Shown here piece after piece: positions 16,888-24,492 of a DNA stretch of 64,000 nt. Location: contig NZ_JACHGV010000009.1 in the NCBI RefSeq assembly GCF_014202475.1, positions 62,001 through 126,000 on the forward strand, given 5' to 3'. The stretch comes from Streptomyces paradoxus (lineage in GTDB: Bacteria > Actinomycetota > Actinomycetes > Streptomycetales > Streptomycetaceae). The position numbers were made by a program, and so were the translations under genes. Position 1 is the stretch's first letter; the number at the start of each line of letters is the position of its first letter. Below the pieces are notes generated by a model. The model was given only the letters and a program-made list of their open reading frames with translations. It did no database searches and was not told where the DNA came from.

Positions 16888-17729
16888 GGGCTCACCGCCT
16901 TGCGGACGAGGGACGCGGCGGCGTCCCGGTCCAGACGGCCGTCGGCGACGACCGTGACGACCCGCCGCACGACGGTCTCGCCCGGCGGGACGGGCACCCG
17001 TTCGTCGTACGCCAGGGAGGAGCCGACGCCGGGGTACTCCTCGGTGCGCACGAACCACGGGTCGCGGCGGGTCCGTTCGGTGGCGCCGGCGAAGACCAGC
17101 GTCCAGGTGGCGCCCCGCAGGGCGAGCCAGTCGGCGGGGCGGCCGTGGACCTTCTCCTCGCCGTCGGCACCGGCCGTGAAGACCTCCGGCGCGGAGGGCT
17201 CCTTGCGGGCCCGCCAGAAAAAGCCGCCGTAGGCGGCGCCCGGGCGCCCGTTGGTCGCGGGGCTGCCGATCGACAGCGGGCTCCGGGTGACGTTGGTGAG
17301 GGAGAACGTGAGGTCCAGCGCCCAGGCCCGGTCGGTGAGTTCGGTGGCCGCGACCGTACGGCGTTCGCGCAGCAGCTCGCCGCCCGCGCTCACCCAGCGC
17401 AGCTCCTCCACGAAGCCGTCCGGGTCGCGCAGCTGGAAGGCGATGTGCCGCTGCGAGCCGTGGTTGTCGAGCTCGGTGGGGCCCTGGTCACGGACGTAGG
17501 TGCGCCCGCCCCAGAAGTTGAACCCCTCGACGTCGGGAACGGCGACACCGACGCCGAGGTGGTGTGTGTGGTCGGCCGGGGCGAGTTCGGTCACGGCCGT
17601 GCCGGCCAGGGTGGTGACGGGGTGCAGATAGGGGCGCGGTGAGAGCCGTGCCGGCAGCTCGGGCCGGGTGACGTACCGGCCGACCGGCCGGCCCGCGACG
17701 CGCAGGACCGCGGTGTCGTTGCTGGTCAT
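16884..17729 (-). CDS. PmoA-like (DUF6807) family protein
   Basis: A 281-residue cytoplasmic protein with ATGA and GTGA overlaps at both ends. Recognisable segments are YLHPVTTLAGTAVTELAPAD with HTHHLGVGVAV just after it, then FNFWGGRTYVRDQGPTEL and GGFFWRARKE, the core of the family named after PmoA. The name does not imply methane oxidation. Members sit next to Gfo/Idh/MocA dehydrogenases and glycosidases in sugar clusters, where their biochemical role is not settled. Here it falls between exactly those two gene types. A His-rich loop (HTHH) could bind metal, but that is only a guess. Confidence 0.8.
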   Translation of the reverse strand: MTSNDTAVLRVAGRPVGRYVTRPELPARLSPRPYLHPVTTLAGTAVTELAPADHTHHLGVGVAVPDVEGFNFWGGRTYVRDQGPTELDNHGSQRHIAFQLRDPDGFVEELRWVSAGGELLRERRTVAATELTDRAWALDLTFSLTNVTRSPLSIGSPATNGRPGAAYGGFFWRARKEPSAPEVFTAGADGEEKVHGRPADWLALRGATWTLVFAGATERTRRDPWFVRTEEYPGVGSSLAYDERVPVPPGETVVRRVVTVVADGRLDRDAAASLVRKAVSP

Positions 17730-18913
17730 CGGGTGCTCACCTCGTTCGACGGGTGTGCCCAGGGGGCGCCGAGTTCGGAGTAGAGGGCGAGGGTGTCGGC
17801 GGCGGCCGCGACGAGTCCGTCGATGCCCGGCACGACACGGCGGTTCTCGCCGGGGACGCGGTGCCAGGCGGTGTCCGGGAGCGGAGCCGGGTCGGGAGCG
17901 GTGCGGACGGCCTCGACGACCTTCATGAAGGCGCCGGTCTCGTCCGGCGGGACGAGCAGGTCCGCGCCGGTGGTGAGGTGGTCGACGAGGTTCTCCAGCA
18001 GGTCGGTGCGGCCGTGCTCGGACTCCTCCGGGCCGTGCCCCGCGCGCTGGAGCAGCACGCGGTCCTGCTTGTACCAGAAGGTGATCCGGCCACTGCTGCC
18101 GTGCACCAGCACGTACGGCTCGTCCGCCTCCTCGGCGCACAGGGTCGCGGCGACGGTGACCGGGTGGCCCTGCGCGGTGGTGATCCGGACGCAGGAGGTG
18201 TCGTCGGACTCGATGGCGTTGGCGCGCAGCAGCTCGGTCTCGATGCCGGTGACGTCCTCGGCGCGGGTGCTGCCGCCCAGGGCGAGGGCGGTGGCGACGG
18301 CGTGGGCGAGGGGGTTGGTCAGTGCCCCGTCGATCACGTCGACGCCGTTCATCCGCCGTTTGCCCGCCCAGGGCGCCCGCCGGAAATAGTCCTCGTCGCG
18401 CACCCAGGCACCGGCGCCGCCGAGGCCGACGAGCTTGCCGATCGCGCCCTTCTCGATCAGCTCGCGGACGGCCGTCAGGGCGTGCGAGCCCAGCGACTGG
18501 AAGCCGATCTGGCAGACGGCCCCGGCCGCGGCGACCCCGTCGGCCATCCGGCGGAACTCGGCGTAGGAGGGGGCGGGTGGCTTCTCCAGGAGGAGGTGCA
18601 CCCCCCGCTCGGCCGCCGTGAGGGCGAGGTCGGTGTGGGTCGGGATCGGGGTGCAGATCACCGCGACCCGGGCGCCGGTGGCGTCCAGCAGGGCGCCGAA
18701 GTCGGCGGACTGCTCGGGGGTGCCCAGGTCGCCCAGTTCCTCCTCGGTCAGCGGCGTCAGCTCGCAGATCCCGACGAGCCGGACGATGCCCTTCTGCTGC
18801 AGACGGCGGATGTTCTCCACGTGCCAGCGGCCATGACCGCGGGCACCGGCGAGGACGACGGGCAGGGGCGTGCTCAGGGGTTCGCTCATGGGATCGATCA
18901 TGCGACCGGTCAC
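17726..18913 (-). CDS. Gfo/Idh/MocA family sugar oxidoreductase
   Basis: A 395-residue NAD(P)-dependent oxidoreductase. The Rossmann fold begins LPVVLAGARGHGRWHVENI. The family signature VHLLLEKPPAPS follows near 110, with the EKP lysine. The C-terminal alpha/beta domain contains the conserved GALTNPLAHAVATALALGGS. It probably oxidises an imported sugar or uronate, but the substrate is unknown. GTG at 18913 is preferred because GGGAGGA lies 5 bases upstream; ATG at 18889 is an alternative. The GTG overlaps the stop of a 48-residue relic frame, and the 3' end overlaps the PmoA gene. Confidence 0.88.
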   Translation of the reverse strand: MTGRMIDPMSEPLSTPLPVVLAGARGHGRWHVENIRRLQQKGIVRLVGICELTPLTEEELGDLGTPEQSADFGALLDATGARVAVICTPIPTHTDLALTAAERGVHLLLEKPPAPSYAEFRRMADGVAAAGAVCQIGFQSLGSHALTAVRELIEKGAIGKLVGLGGAGAWVRDEDYFRRAPWAGKRRMNGVDVIDGALTNPLAHAVATALALGGSTRAEDVTGIETELLRANAIESDDTSCVRITTAQGHPVTVAATLCAEEADEPYVLVHGSSGRITFWYKQDRVLLQRAGHGPEESEHGRTDLLENLVDHLTTGADLLVPPDETGAFMKVVEAVRTAPDPAPLPDTAWHRVPGENRRVVPGIDGLVAAAADTLALYSELGAPWAHPSNEVSTR

Positions 18914-19056
18914 GGCATCCTCCCCGCGCCCGCGCCGCGGGCCACCGCCCGGTCGGCCTCCCGGCCACTGTCGATCCGCCCGTGCAGGGTGGGCGTCCAG
19001 CCGACGTCGGCCACGCCCAGCAAGGAGCAGGCGACGGCGAGTTGCCTCGGCCTCAT
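18910..19056 (-). pseudogene. 48-residue in-frame deletion scar of a PL1 pectate lyase
   Basis: This short frame overlaps the permease stop (ATGA at 19053-19056) and the oxidoreductase start (GTGA at 18910-18913). Its first 14 residues, MRPRQLAVACSLLG, look like the beginning of a signal peptide. From residue 18 it reads VGWTPTLHGRIDSG...AVARGAGAGR, which matches the C-terminal tail of the PL1 lyase at 9685 (AGWTPALRTDVD...ARAGAGRL). So the start and tail of a secreted lyase seem to have been joined by an in-frame deletion of about 400 codons, while operon coupling was kept. The product would have no lyase activity. A functional small protein cannot be excluded. Confidence 0.65.
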
Positions 19057-19949
19057 CCCTTCACCGCCCCCGCGCTGAACCCGGTGATCAGCCACTTCTG
19101 GATGAAGGCGAACACGATCACGACCGGCACGGCCGCGATGATGCCGCCCGCGGCGAGCGCGCCCAGGTCGACGCTGTCGGCGCTCATCAGGGAGTTGAGG
19201 CCGACGGGGATCGTCTGCTTGTCCTGGTTGTTCAGGAACATCAGGGCGAACAGGAAGTGGTTCCAGGAGTGGACGAAGGCGAACGAGCCGACGGCGATCA
19301 GACCGGGCCGCAGCAGCGGCAGCACCACGATCCGGAAGGCCGTCATGCGGTTGCAGCCGTCGACCCAGGCCGCCTCCTCCAGGGAGTACGGCACGTTCTT
19401 GATGAAATTGCTGATCAGGATCATCGACAGCGGCAGCTGGAAGACCGTCTCGGCGAGGATGACACTGCCCAGCGAGTTGATCATCTGCAGTTCGGCGAAG
19501 ATCTCGAACAGCGGCACCAGCAGCAGCGCGCCCGGCACGAACTGGGAGCACAGCAGGGCCAGCATGAACGCCCGCTTGACCTTGAAGTCGAACCGGGCGA
19601 GGGCGTAGCCGCCGGCCAGCGCGACGAGCGTCGTCATGAGCAGGGTGGCGATGCCGACGAGCACGCTGTTGGTGAAGTAGGTGCCGAAGCTGCGGTCCGT
19701 CCAGACCTTCTCGAAGTGGTCGAAGGTCATCGGCCAGGGCATGAGCGAGGTCGAGCCGGCCGGGCGCAGCGAGAAGAGCAGGATCCAGTAGAAGGGGATG
19801 AGGGTGAAGATCAGGTAGATGCCCAGGGGCAGGTAGATCTGCCAGCGGGGTGCCTCGTCCCAGGCGCGGTCCTTCTTCACGGGCCGGGCCGGTCCGGGGG
19901 TGGCGCGCACGGGAGCGGGCGCCGTCTTGGTGGCTTCCTTGACGCTCAC
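19053..19949 (-). CDS. CUT1 ABC importer permease, MalG type
   Basis: A 298-residue inner-membrane permease. The start is GTG at 19949, overlapping the partner permease stop (GTGA). Six membrane segments can be traced, including YLPLGIYLIFTLIPFYWILL near the N-terminus. The cytoplasmic EAA loop reads EEAAWVDGCNRMTAF, with LPLLRPGLIAVG after it. It forms the channel with the permease encoded just upstream. The likely substrates are pectic or hemicellulosic oligosaccharides, by context. The ATPase is missing; Streptomyces CUT1 systems commonly share the MsiK ATPase encoded elsewhere. Confidence 0.92.
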   Translation of the reverse strand: MSVKEATKTAPAPVRATPGPARPVKKDRAWDEAPRWQIYLPLGIYLIFTLIPFYWILLFSLRPAGSTSLMPWPMTFDHFEKVWTDRSFGTYFTNSVLVGIATLLMTTLVALAGGYALARFDFKVKRAFMLALLCSQFVPGALLLVPLFEIFAELQMINSLGSVILAETVFQLPLSMILISNFIKNVPYSLEEAAWVDGCNRMTAFRIVVLPLLRPGLIAVGSFAFVHSWNHFLFALMFLNNQDKQTIPVGLNSLMSADSVDLGALAAGGIIAAVPVVIVFAFIQKWLITGFSAGAVKG

Positions 19950-20881
19950 TTGCTCTCGCCTCCGAACTTGCTCAGCCGCAGGTAGACCATCGAGCAGAAG
20001 AGCAGGATCACGAACGCCACCGTGGTCAGGGCCGACGCGTAGCCGAAGTTGTGGGCGTCGACGGATGTGTTGGCGATGTACAGCGGCAGCGTGGTCGTCT
20101 CGCCCGCGGGGCCGCCGCCGGTCAGGGTGTAGAGCAGGTCGACGTTGTTGAATTCCCAGACCGCGCGCAGCAGCGTGGACAGGATGATGGCGTCCTTCAG
20201 ATGCGGCAGCGTGATGTGCCAGAACTGCTTGATGCGGCTGGCGCCGTCGACCTCGGCGGCCTCGTACAGGTCCTTCGAGACGGACTGGAGGTCGGCCAGG
20301 ATGAGGATCGCGAAGAACGGTACCCCGCGCCACAGGTCGGCCACGACCGCCGCCGGGAACACCGTGGAGGTGTCCGACAGCCAGCTGGTGCCGTAGGAGC
20401 CGATGCCGATGTCCGCGAGGTAACGGGTGATGCCGGTCTGGGAGTTGTAGAGCAGCACCCAGATCGCGGAGGTCAGCACGCCGGAGACGGCCCACGGGGA
20501 GAAGACCAGGGCGCGTCCCAGGCCCCGGCCCACGAAGGTCTGGTTGACGATCAGGGCGAGCGCGAGGCCGAACAGCAGCTGCAGGCCGACCTCGACGAAG
20601 ACCCACTTGGCGCTGAAGACCAGCGTGTCCCAGAAGACGGGGTCCTTGGTGAAGGCGTGGACGAAGTTGTCGAATCCCGCGTAGCCGTTCCGCCATGGCT
20701 TGGTGGGGTTGTAGTTCTGCAGGCTGTAGTAGAAGACGCTGATGACCGGGTAGGCGATGAAGCCCAGCATCAGCAGGGCGGCCGGTGCGATCAGCAGGTA
20801 CGGGAGCCTGCGCGGCGTGGCGGAGGCCCGGCGCCGCCGGGGTGGCGCGGGCGGTTTCGCCACGGCTGCGGCTTGGGCCAT
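19946..20881 (-). CDS. CUT1 ABC importer permease, MalF type
   Basis: A 311-residue membrane protein with a basic cytoplasmic N-terminus (PPRRRRASATPRRL) and six hydrophobic segments, the first being YLLIAPAALLMLGFIAYPV. The EAA loop is EAAEVDGASRIKQFWHI, followed by TLPHLKDAI. This is the first gene of the importer block. It begins 165 bases after the dehydratase gene, a gap that holds a LacI-style palindrome and direct repeats, so it may have its own promoter. The start is ATG at 20881. Confidence 0.92.
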   Translation of the reverse strand: MAQAAAVAKPPAPPRRRRASATPRRLPYLLIAPAALLMLGFIAYPVISVFYYSLQNYNPTKPWRNGYAGFDNFVHAFTKDPVFWDTLVFSAKWVFVEVGLQLLFGLALALIVNQTFVGRGLGRALVFSPWAVSGVLTSAIWVLLYNSQTGITRYLADIGIGSYGTSWLSDTSTVFPAAVVADLWRGVPFFAILILADLQSVSKDLYEAAEVDGASRIKQFWHITLPHLKDAIILSTLLRAVWEFNNVDLLYTLTGGGPAGETTTLPLYIANTSVDAHNFGYASALTTVAFVILLFCSMVYLRLSKFGGESK

Positions 20882-20900
20882 GACTGTTCTCCGTTCTCAG

Positions 20901-20950
20901 TACGTCGTGGTACGTCGTGCTTCGGTGCGCTCGCGGGAAGCGCTTTCTCC
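20901..20950. promoter_or_regulatory. Direct repeats and AAGCGCTT palindrome upstream of importer genes
   Basis: TACGTCGTG occurs twice in tandem (20901-20909, 20911-20919). A LacI-style G-N-AAGCGCTT-N-C palindrome lies at 20936-20947, roughly 60 bases before the MalF-type permease start. Both lie in the only sizeable gap of the upper operon, so this is where a second regulated promoter would be expected. No -35/-10 pair is clear. Confidence 0.4.
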
Positions 20951-21000
20951 CCGGGCAGGGTCGTGCCGGGTCGTGCTGAGTAGCGCGGTGGTGCCGTCGT

Positions 21001-21046
21001 GCGGTGGCGCGTGGCCGGTGCGGTGGCGCGTGGCCGGTGCGGTGGT
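21001..21046. repeat. 19-bp tandem repeat, about 2.4 copies
   Basis: GCGGTGGCGCGTGGCCGGT is repeated perfectly at 21001-21019 and 21020-21038, with a partial third unit up to the dehydratase stop codon. It is probably a replication-slippage expansion at the 3' end of the gene. I see no known regulatory meaning. Confidence 0.8.
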
Positions 21047-22777
21047 TCAGCTCGCGTACGGGTCGGCGACCCGGCCCGGACGGGCGAGGAACTCGAAGTC
21101 GCAGCCGGTGTCGGCCTGCGTGATCTGCTCGTTGTAGAGCGCGCCGTAGCCGCGCTCGTACCGGGCGGGCGGAGGCGTCCAGTCGGCCCTGCGCCGCTGA
21201 AGCTCCTCGTCGTCGACGTTGAGGTGGAGGGTCCGGGCCTCGACGTCCAGGGTGATCGAGTCACCGCTGCGGACCAGGGCCAGCGGCCCGCCGACGTACG
21301 ACTCGGGCGCGATGTGCAGGGCGCACGCGCCGTAGCTCGTGCCGCTCATCCGGGCGTCGGAGATCCGGACCATGTCCCGTACCCCCTGCTTCAGCAGACG
21401 GTCGGGGATCGGCAGCATGCCGTACTCGGGCATGCCCGGGCCGCCCTTGGGACCCGAGTTGCGCAGCACCAGCACGCTGTCGGCGGTGATGTCCAGCCCG
21501 GGGTCGTTGATCGTGCGCTGCATGGTCCTGTAGTCGTCGAAGACGACCGCGGGACCGGTGTGCTTGAGCAGCTGCGGCTCGGCGGCGATGTGCTTGATGA
21601 CCGCGCCGTCGGGGCAGAGGTTGCCGCGCAGCACGGCGACCCCGCCCTCGGCGGCGACCGGGTTCTCACGGGTACGGATGACGTCGTCGTCGTGGACTAC
21701 GGCGCCCTCGATCTGCTCACCCAGGGTGCCGTTGACGGTGGGCCGGTCCAGGTGCAGCAGGTCGGTGATCCGTGAGAGGAAAGCGGGCAGACCGCCGGCG
21801 AAGTGGAAGTCCTCCATGAGGTACGTCCGTCCGCCGGGCCGGACGTTGGCGAGCACCGGCACGGTGCGGGCGACGCGGTCGAAGTCGTCGAGGGTGAGTT
21901 CGACCCGGCAGCGCCCCGCCATCGCGATCAGGTGGATCACGGCGTTGGTGGAGCCGCCGAGCCCGAGCACCGTGGTGACGGCGTCCTCGAAGGCCTCGCG
22001 GGTGAGGATCCGGGACGGCTTGAGCGCGGTCCAGGCGAGCTCCACGGCACGGCGCCCCGAGGCGGCGGCCATCCGCTCGTGCCCGGAGTCGACGGCCGGG
22101 ATCGAGGAGGCGCCCGGCAGCGTCATACCGAGGGCTTCCGCCGCCGCGGTCATCGTCGACGCCGTCCCCATGGTCATGCAGTGACCGGGCGACCGGGCCA
22201 GCCCGCCCTGCAGCTCCCTCAGTTCACAGTCGGTCAGGTTGCCCGCGCGGTGCTCGTCCCAGTACTTCCACATGTCGGTGCCCGACCCGAGGGTCTCCCC
22301 GCGCCAGTGTCCCGGCAGCATCGGCCCCGCGGGCACGAAGACCGACGGTACGTCGGCCGAGGCCGCGCCCATGAGCAGCGCGGGCGTCGACTTGTCGCAG
22401 CCGCCGAGCAGCACCGCCGCGTCGACCGGGTATGACCGCAGCAGCTCCTCCGTCTCCATCGCGAGCAGGTTGCGGTAGAGCATCGGGGTCGGCTTCTGGT
22501 AGGTCTCCGACAGCGTGGCGACCGGGAACTCCAGCGGGAAGCCGCCGGCCTGCCACACCCCCCGCTTGACCGCCTCGGCGCGCTCGCGCAGATGAACGTG
22601 GCAGGGGTTGATGTCGGACCAGGTGTTCAGGACGGCGATCACCGGGCGGCCCCGGTACTCCTCCGCCTCGTAACCGAGCTGGCGCATCCGGGCGTTGTGC
22701 GACCAGGTGCGCAGCTGCCCCTCGACGCCGTACCACTGGTGGCTCCGGAGCTCCTCGGGACGCAGTCGCCCGGTCAT
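21047..22777 (-). CDS. IlvD/Edd family sugar-acid dehydratase
   Basis: A 576-residue Fe-S dehydratase. The start is ATG at 22777, overlapping the upstream stop (ATGA). Cluster-ligand Cys residues are visible in SDINPCHVHLRERAE, LLGGCDKSTPALLMGAAS and SPGHCMTMGTASTM. GLGGSTNAVIHLIAMAGR and the C-terminal SGPKGGPGMPEYG with SDARMSGTSYGACALHI complete the signature. It resembles the arabonate/galactonate-type branch more than biosynthetic IlvD. It would dehydrate an aldonic or aldaric acid to a 2-keto-3-deoxy acid, feeding the aldolase-family enzyme encoded just upstream. Substrate is inferred from context. Confidence 0.88.
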   Translation of the reverse strand: MTGRLRPEELRSHQWYGVEGQLRTWSHNARMRQLGYEAEEYRGRPVIAVLNTWSDINPCHVHLRERAEAVKRGVWQAGGFPLEFPVATLSETYQKPTPMLYRNLLAMETEELLRSYPVDAAVLLGGCDKSTPALLMGAASADVPSVFVPAGPMLPGHWRGETLGSGTDMWKYWDEHRAGNLTDCELRELQGGLARSPGHCMTMGTASTMTAAAEALGMTLPGASSIPAVDSGHERMAAASGRRAVELAWTALKPSRILTREAFEDAVTTVLGLGGSTNAVIHLIAMAGRCRVELTLDDFDRVARTVPVLANVRPGGRTYLMEDFHFAGGLPAFLSRITDLLHLDRPTVNGTLGEQIEGAVVHDDDVIRTRENPVAAEGGVAVLRGNLCPDGAVIKHIAAEPQLLKHTGPAVVFDDYRTMQRTINDPGLDITADSVLVLRNSGPKGGPGMPEYGMLPIPDRLLKQGVRDMVRISDARMSGTSYGACALHIAPESYVGGPLALVRSGDSITLDVEARTLHLNVDDEELQRRRADWTPPPARYERGYGALYNEQITQADTGCDFEFLARPGRVADPYAS

Positions 22778-23685
22778 AGCGACCACCCCGCGGCGATCGC
22801 GGCGACCTCGGCCCGCTCGCTCTCGGGCAGCGGCTTGCTCGGCGGACGGACCTCGCGCCGGCACAGCCCGAGGGAGGCGAGGGCTTCCTTGACGACGGTG
22901 ACGTTGTTGGCGGAGCCGCTGTCGGCACGCAGCTCCTCGAAGCGGCGGATCTGCTCCCAGACCTTCATCGCGGCCCGGTAGTCGCCGGAGCGCAGCGCCT
23001 CGATCATGTTCAGCGAGACGGCCGGGGCGACGTTCACCAGCCCGGAGGTGAAGCCGGTGGCACCGGCGGAGAAGTATGAGGGGGCGTACGGCTCGGCGAG
23101 CCCGGCCACCCACACGAACCGCTCAAGCCCCGCGTCCCGGGCGAAGGCGGCGAACCTGGCCGCGTCGGGGACGGCGTACTTCACGCCGATGACGTTCGGG
23201 CAGGCGTCGGCGAGTTCGGCGAGCCGGGCACCGGTGAGCTGCGCGTTGCGGATGTACGGCACGACGCCCAGCTCGGGCACGGCCTCGGCGATGGCGCGGT
23301 GGTAGTCGACCCAGCCGGCCTGCGAGACGTACGGGTGGACGGGCTGGTGGACCATCACCATTTGGGCGCCGAGCTCCCGGGCGTGCCGGGCGGAGGCGAC
23401 GGCGGTGGGGACGTCGTGTCCGACGCCGACCAGGACGACGGCCCGCTCGCCGGCCTCGTCGATCGTCAGCTCCGTGACGAGCCGGCGCTCTTCGGGGGTC
23501 AGGGCGTAGAACTCGCCGGTGTTGCCGTTCGGGGTGAGGGTGGTGATGCCGCCGTCGAGCAGACGGCGCAGCAGGGCCCGGTGGGTGTCCTGCGCGACGG
23601 AGCCGTCCTCGGCGAACGGGGTCACCGGGATCGCCACCACGTCGGCCAGGGCCGCCCGCTGGGTCTCGAACGCCACGCTGCTCAT
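22774..23685 (-). CDS. DHDPS-family aldolase/dehydratase for a keto-deoxy sugar acid
   Basis: A 303-residue TIM-barrel enzyme of the DapA/NanA superfamily. The substrate carboxylate loop is PNGNTGEFYALTPEE, the catalytic Tyr is in VVPYIRNAQLTG, and the Schiff-base Lys is in NVIGVKYAVPD. This is not lysine biosynthesis, because it lies between a GntR regulator and an IlvD/Edd dehydratase with ATGA overlaps on both sides. Likely reactions are cleavage of 2-keto-3-deoxy acids or dehydration of 5-keto-4-deoxyglucarate. It differs clearly from the KdgD-type paralogue at 27614. Confidence 0.85.
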   Translation of the reverse strand: MSSVAFETQRAALADVVAIPVTPFAEDGSVAQDTHRALLRRLLDGGITTLTPNGNTGEFYALTPEERRLVTELTIDEAGERAVVLVGVGHDVPTAVASARHARELGAQMVMVHQPVHPYVSQAGWVDYHRAIAEAVPELGVVPYIRNAQLTGARLAELADACPNVIGVKYAVPDAARFAAFARDAGLERFVWVAGLAEPYAPSYFSAGATGFTSGLVNVAPAVSLNMIEALRSGDYRAAMKVWEQIRRFEELRADSGSANNVTVVKEALASLGLCRREVRPPSKPLPESERAEVAAIAAGWSL

Positions 23686-24341
23686 TCCTGACCTTCCTGT
23701 TCCAGTCCTGCCTCGGGGAAAGCGCGCTGCACGAAGGACGCGATGTGGGCGTGCAGGGCACGTGCCGCGCCGTCGGCGTCGCCGTCGAGGGCGAGCCGGA
23801 GGATGTCCCGGTGCTCGCCGGCCTCCCGTTCCCAGGAGGGCGAGGCGGCCCAGGCGACGGCGGAGACCAGGGCGGCCTGGTCGCGGACCTCGTCGAGCAT
23901 CCGGCCGAGCAGCGGGTTACCGCACGGCAGGTACAGGGCGCGGTGGAACTCCCGGTTGGCGAGGGAGCGTTCGGCGGTGTCGGTGGCGGCGTCGGCCCGG
24001 GTCAGCGCCTCGCGGGCGGCGTCCAGGGAGGCGCCGCGCTGCACGGCGCGCCGCAGCGCCTCCGGCTCCAGCAGCAGCCGTACGTCGTAGACCTCGCGCG
24101 CCATGTCCGCGTCCACCAGGCGCACGGTGACGCCCTTGTACTGGCTCATCACGACCAGCCCGGTCCCGGCGAGGGTCTTGAGCGCCTCGCGCACCGGCGT
24201 CTTCGACACGCCGAACTGCGCGGCGAGCTCGGTCTCGACCAGCGCCTGTCCCGGCGTCAACTGCCCGGTGAGGATGCGGTGTTTGATCCCCTCCAGCACG
24301 TACTGCGTGCGGGAGGGGATCGGCGTGGGCACAGAGGTCAT
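23682..24341 (-). CDS. GntR-family regulator (FadR/FCD type), head of the pectin operon
   Basis: A 219-residue repressor. The N-terminal winged helix has LTPGQALVETELAAQFGVSK and TPVREALKTLAGTGLV. The FCD effector domain covers about 80-215 (DVRLLLEPEALRRAVQRG, EFHRALYLPCGNPLLGRMLD, then a late EHRDIL), with metal-ligand candidates Asp, His and His. It is the first gene of the long minus-strand series and overlaps the aldolase gene by ATGA. A sugar-acid effector is likely. The upstream region carries an inverted repeat, CGTAC-GAA-GTACG, that could be its own operator. Confidence 0.88.
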   Translation of the reverse strand: MTSVPTPIPSRTQYVLEGIKHRILTGQLTPGQALVETELAAQFGVSKTPVREALKTLAGTGLVVMSQYKGVTVRLVDADMAREVYDVRLLLEPEALRRAVQRGASLDAAREALTRADAATDTAERSLANREFHRALYLPCGNPLLGRMLDEVRDQAALVSAVAWAASPSWEREAGEHRDILRLALDGDADGAARALHAHIASFVQRAFPEAGLEQEGQE

Positions 24342-24350
24342 GCGCGCCTC

Positions 24351-24425
24351 TCGGATCTCGCGTCTCGGTGGAGATCGCGTATCGGATCTCGCGTATCGCG
24401 TCTCATATATGACGTACGAAGTACG
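24351..24425. promoter_or_regulatory. Repeat-rich control region upstream of the GntR gene
   Basis: TCGGATCTCGCGT occurs at 24351-24363 and again at 24382-24394, with ATCGCGT at 24374-24380 and 24395-24401. An inverted repeat CGTAC-GAA-GTACG lies at 24413-24425, next to an AT-rich CATATAT at 24404-24410 that could be a -10 region on the minus strand. The layout fits an autoregulated promoter for the pectin operon, but the TSS and bound protein are inferred. Confidence 0.5.
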
Positions 24426-24492
24426 ACGCGATGACGGTAGGAGGGCGCGTTCTCCGCGTCAATGCTTCCGGCAAAGAAACTGCAATCGCTTT

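Noticed and set aside
19950..20696. N-terminal extension fusing the two pectin-importer permeases
   Set aside because: The extension is in the wrong frame for the first permease; the GTG at 19949 overlapping the upstream stop and the hydrophobic profile give two normal permeases.
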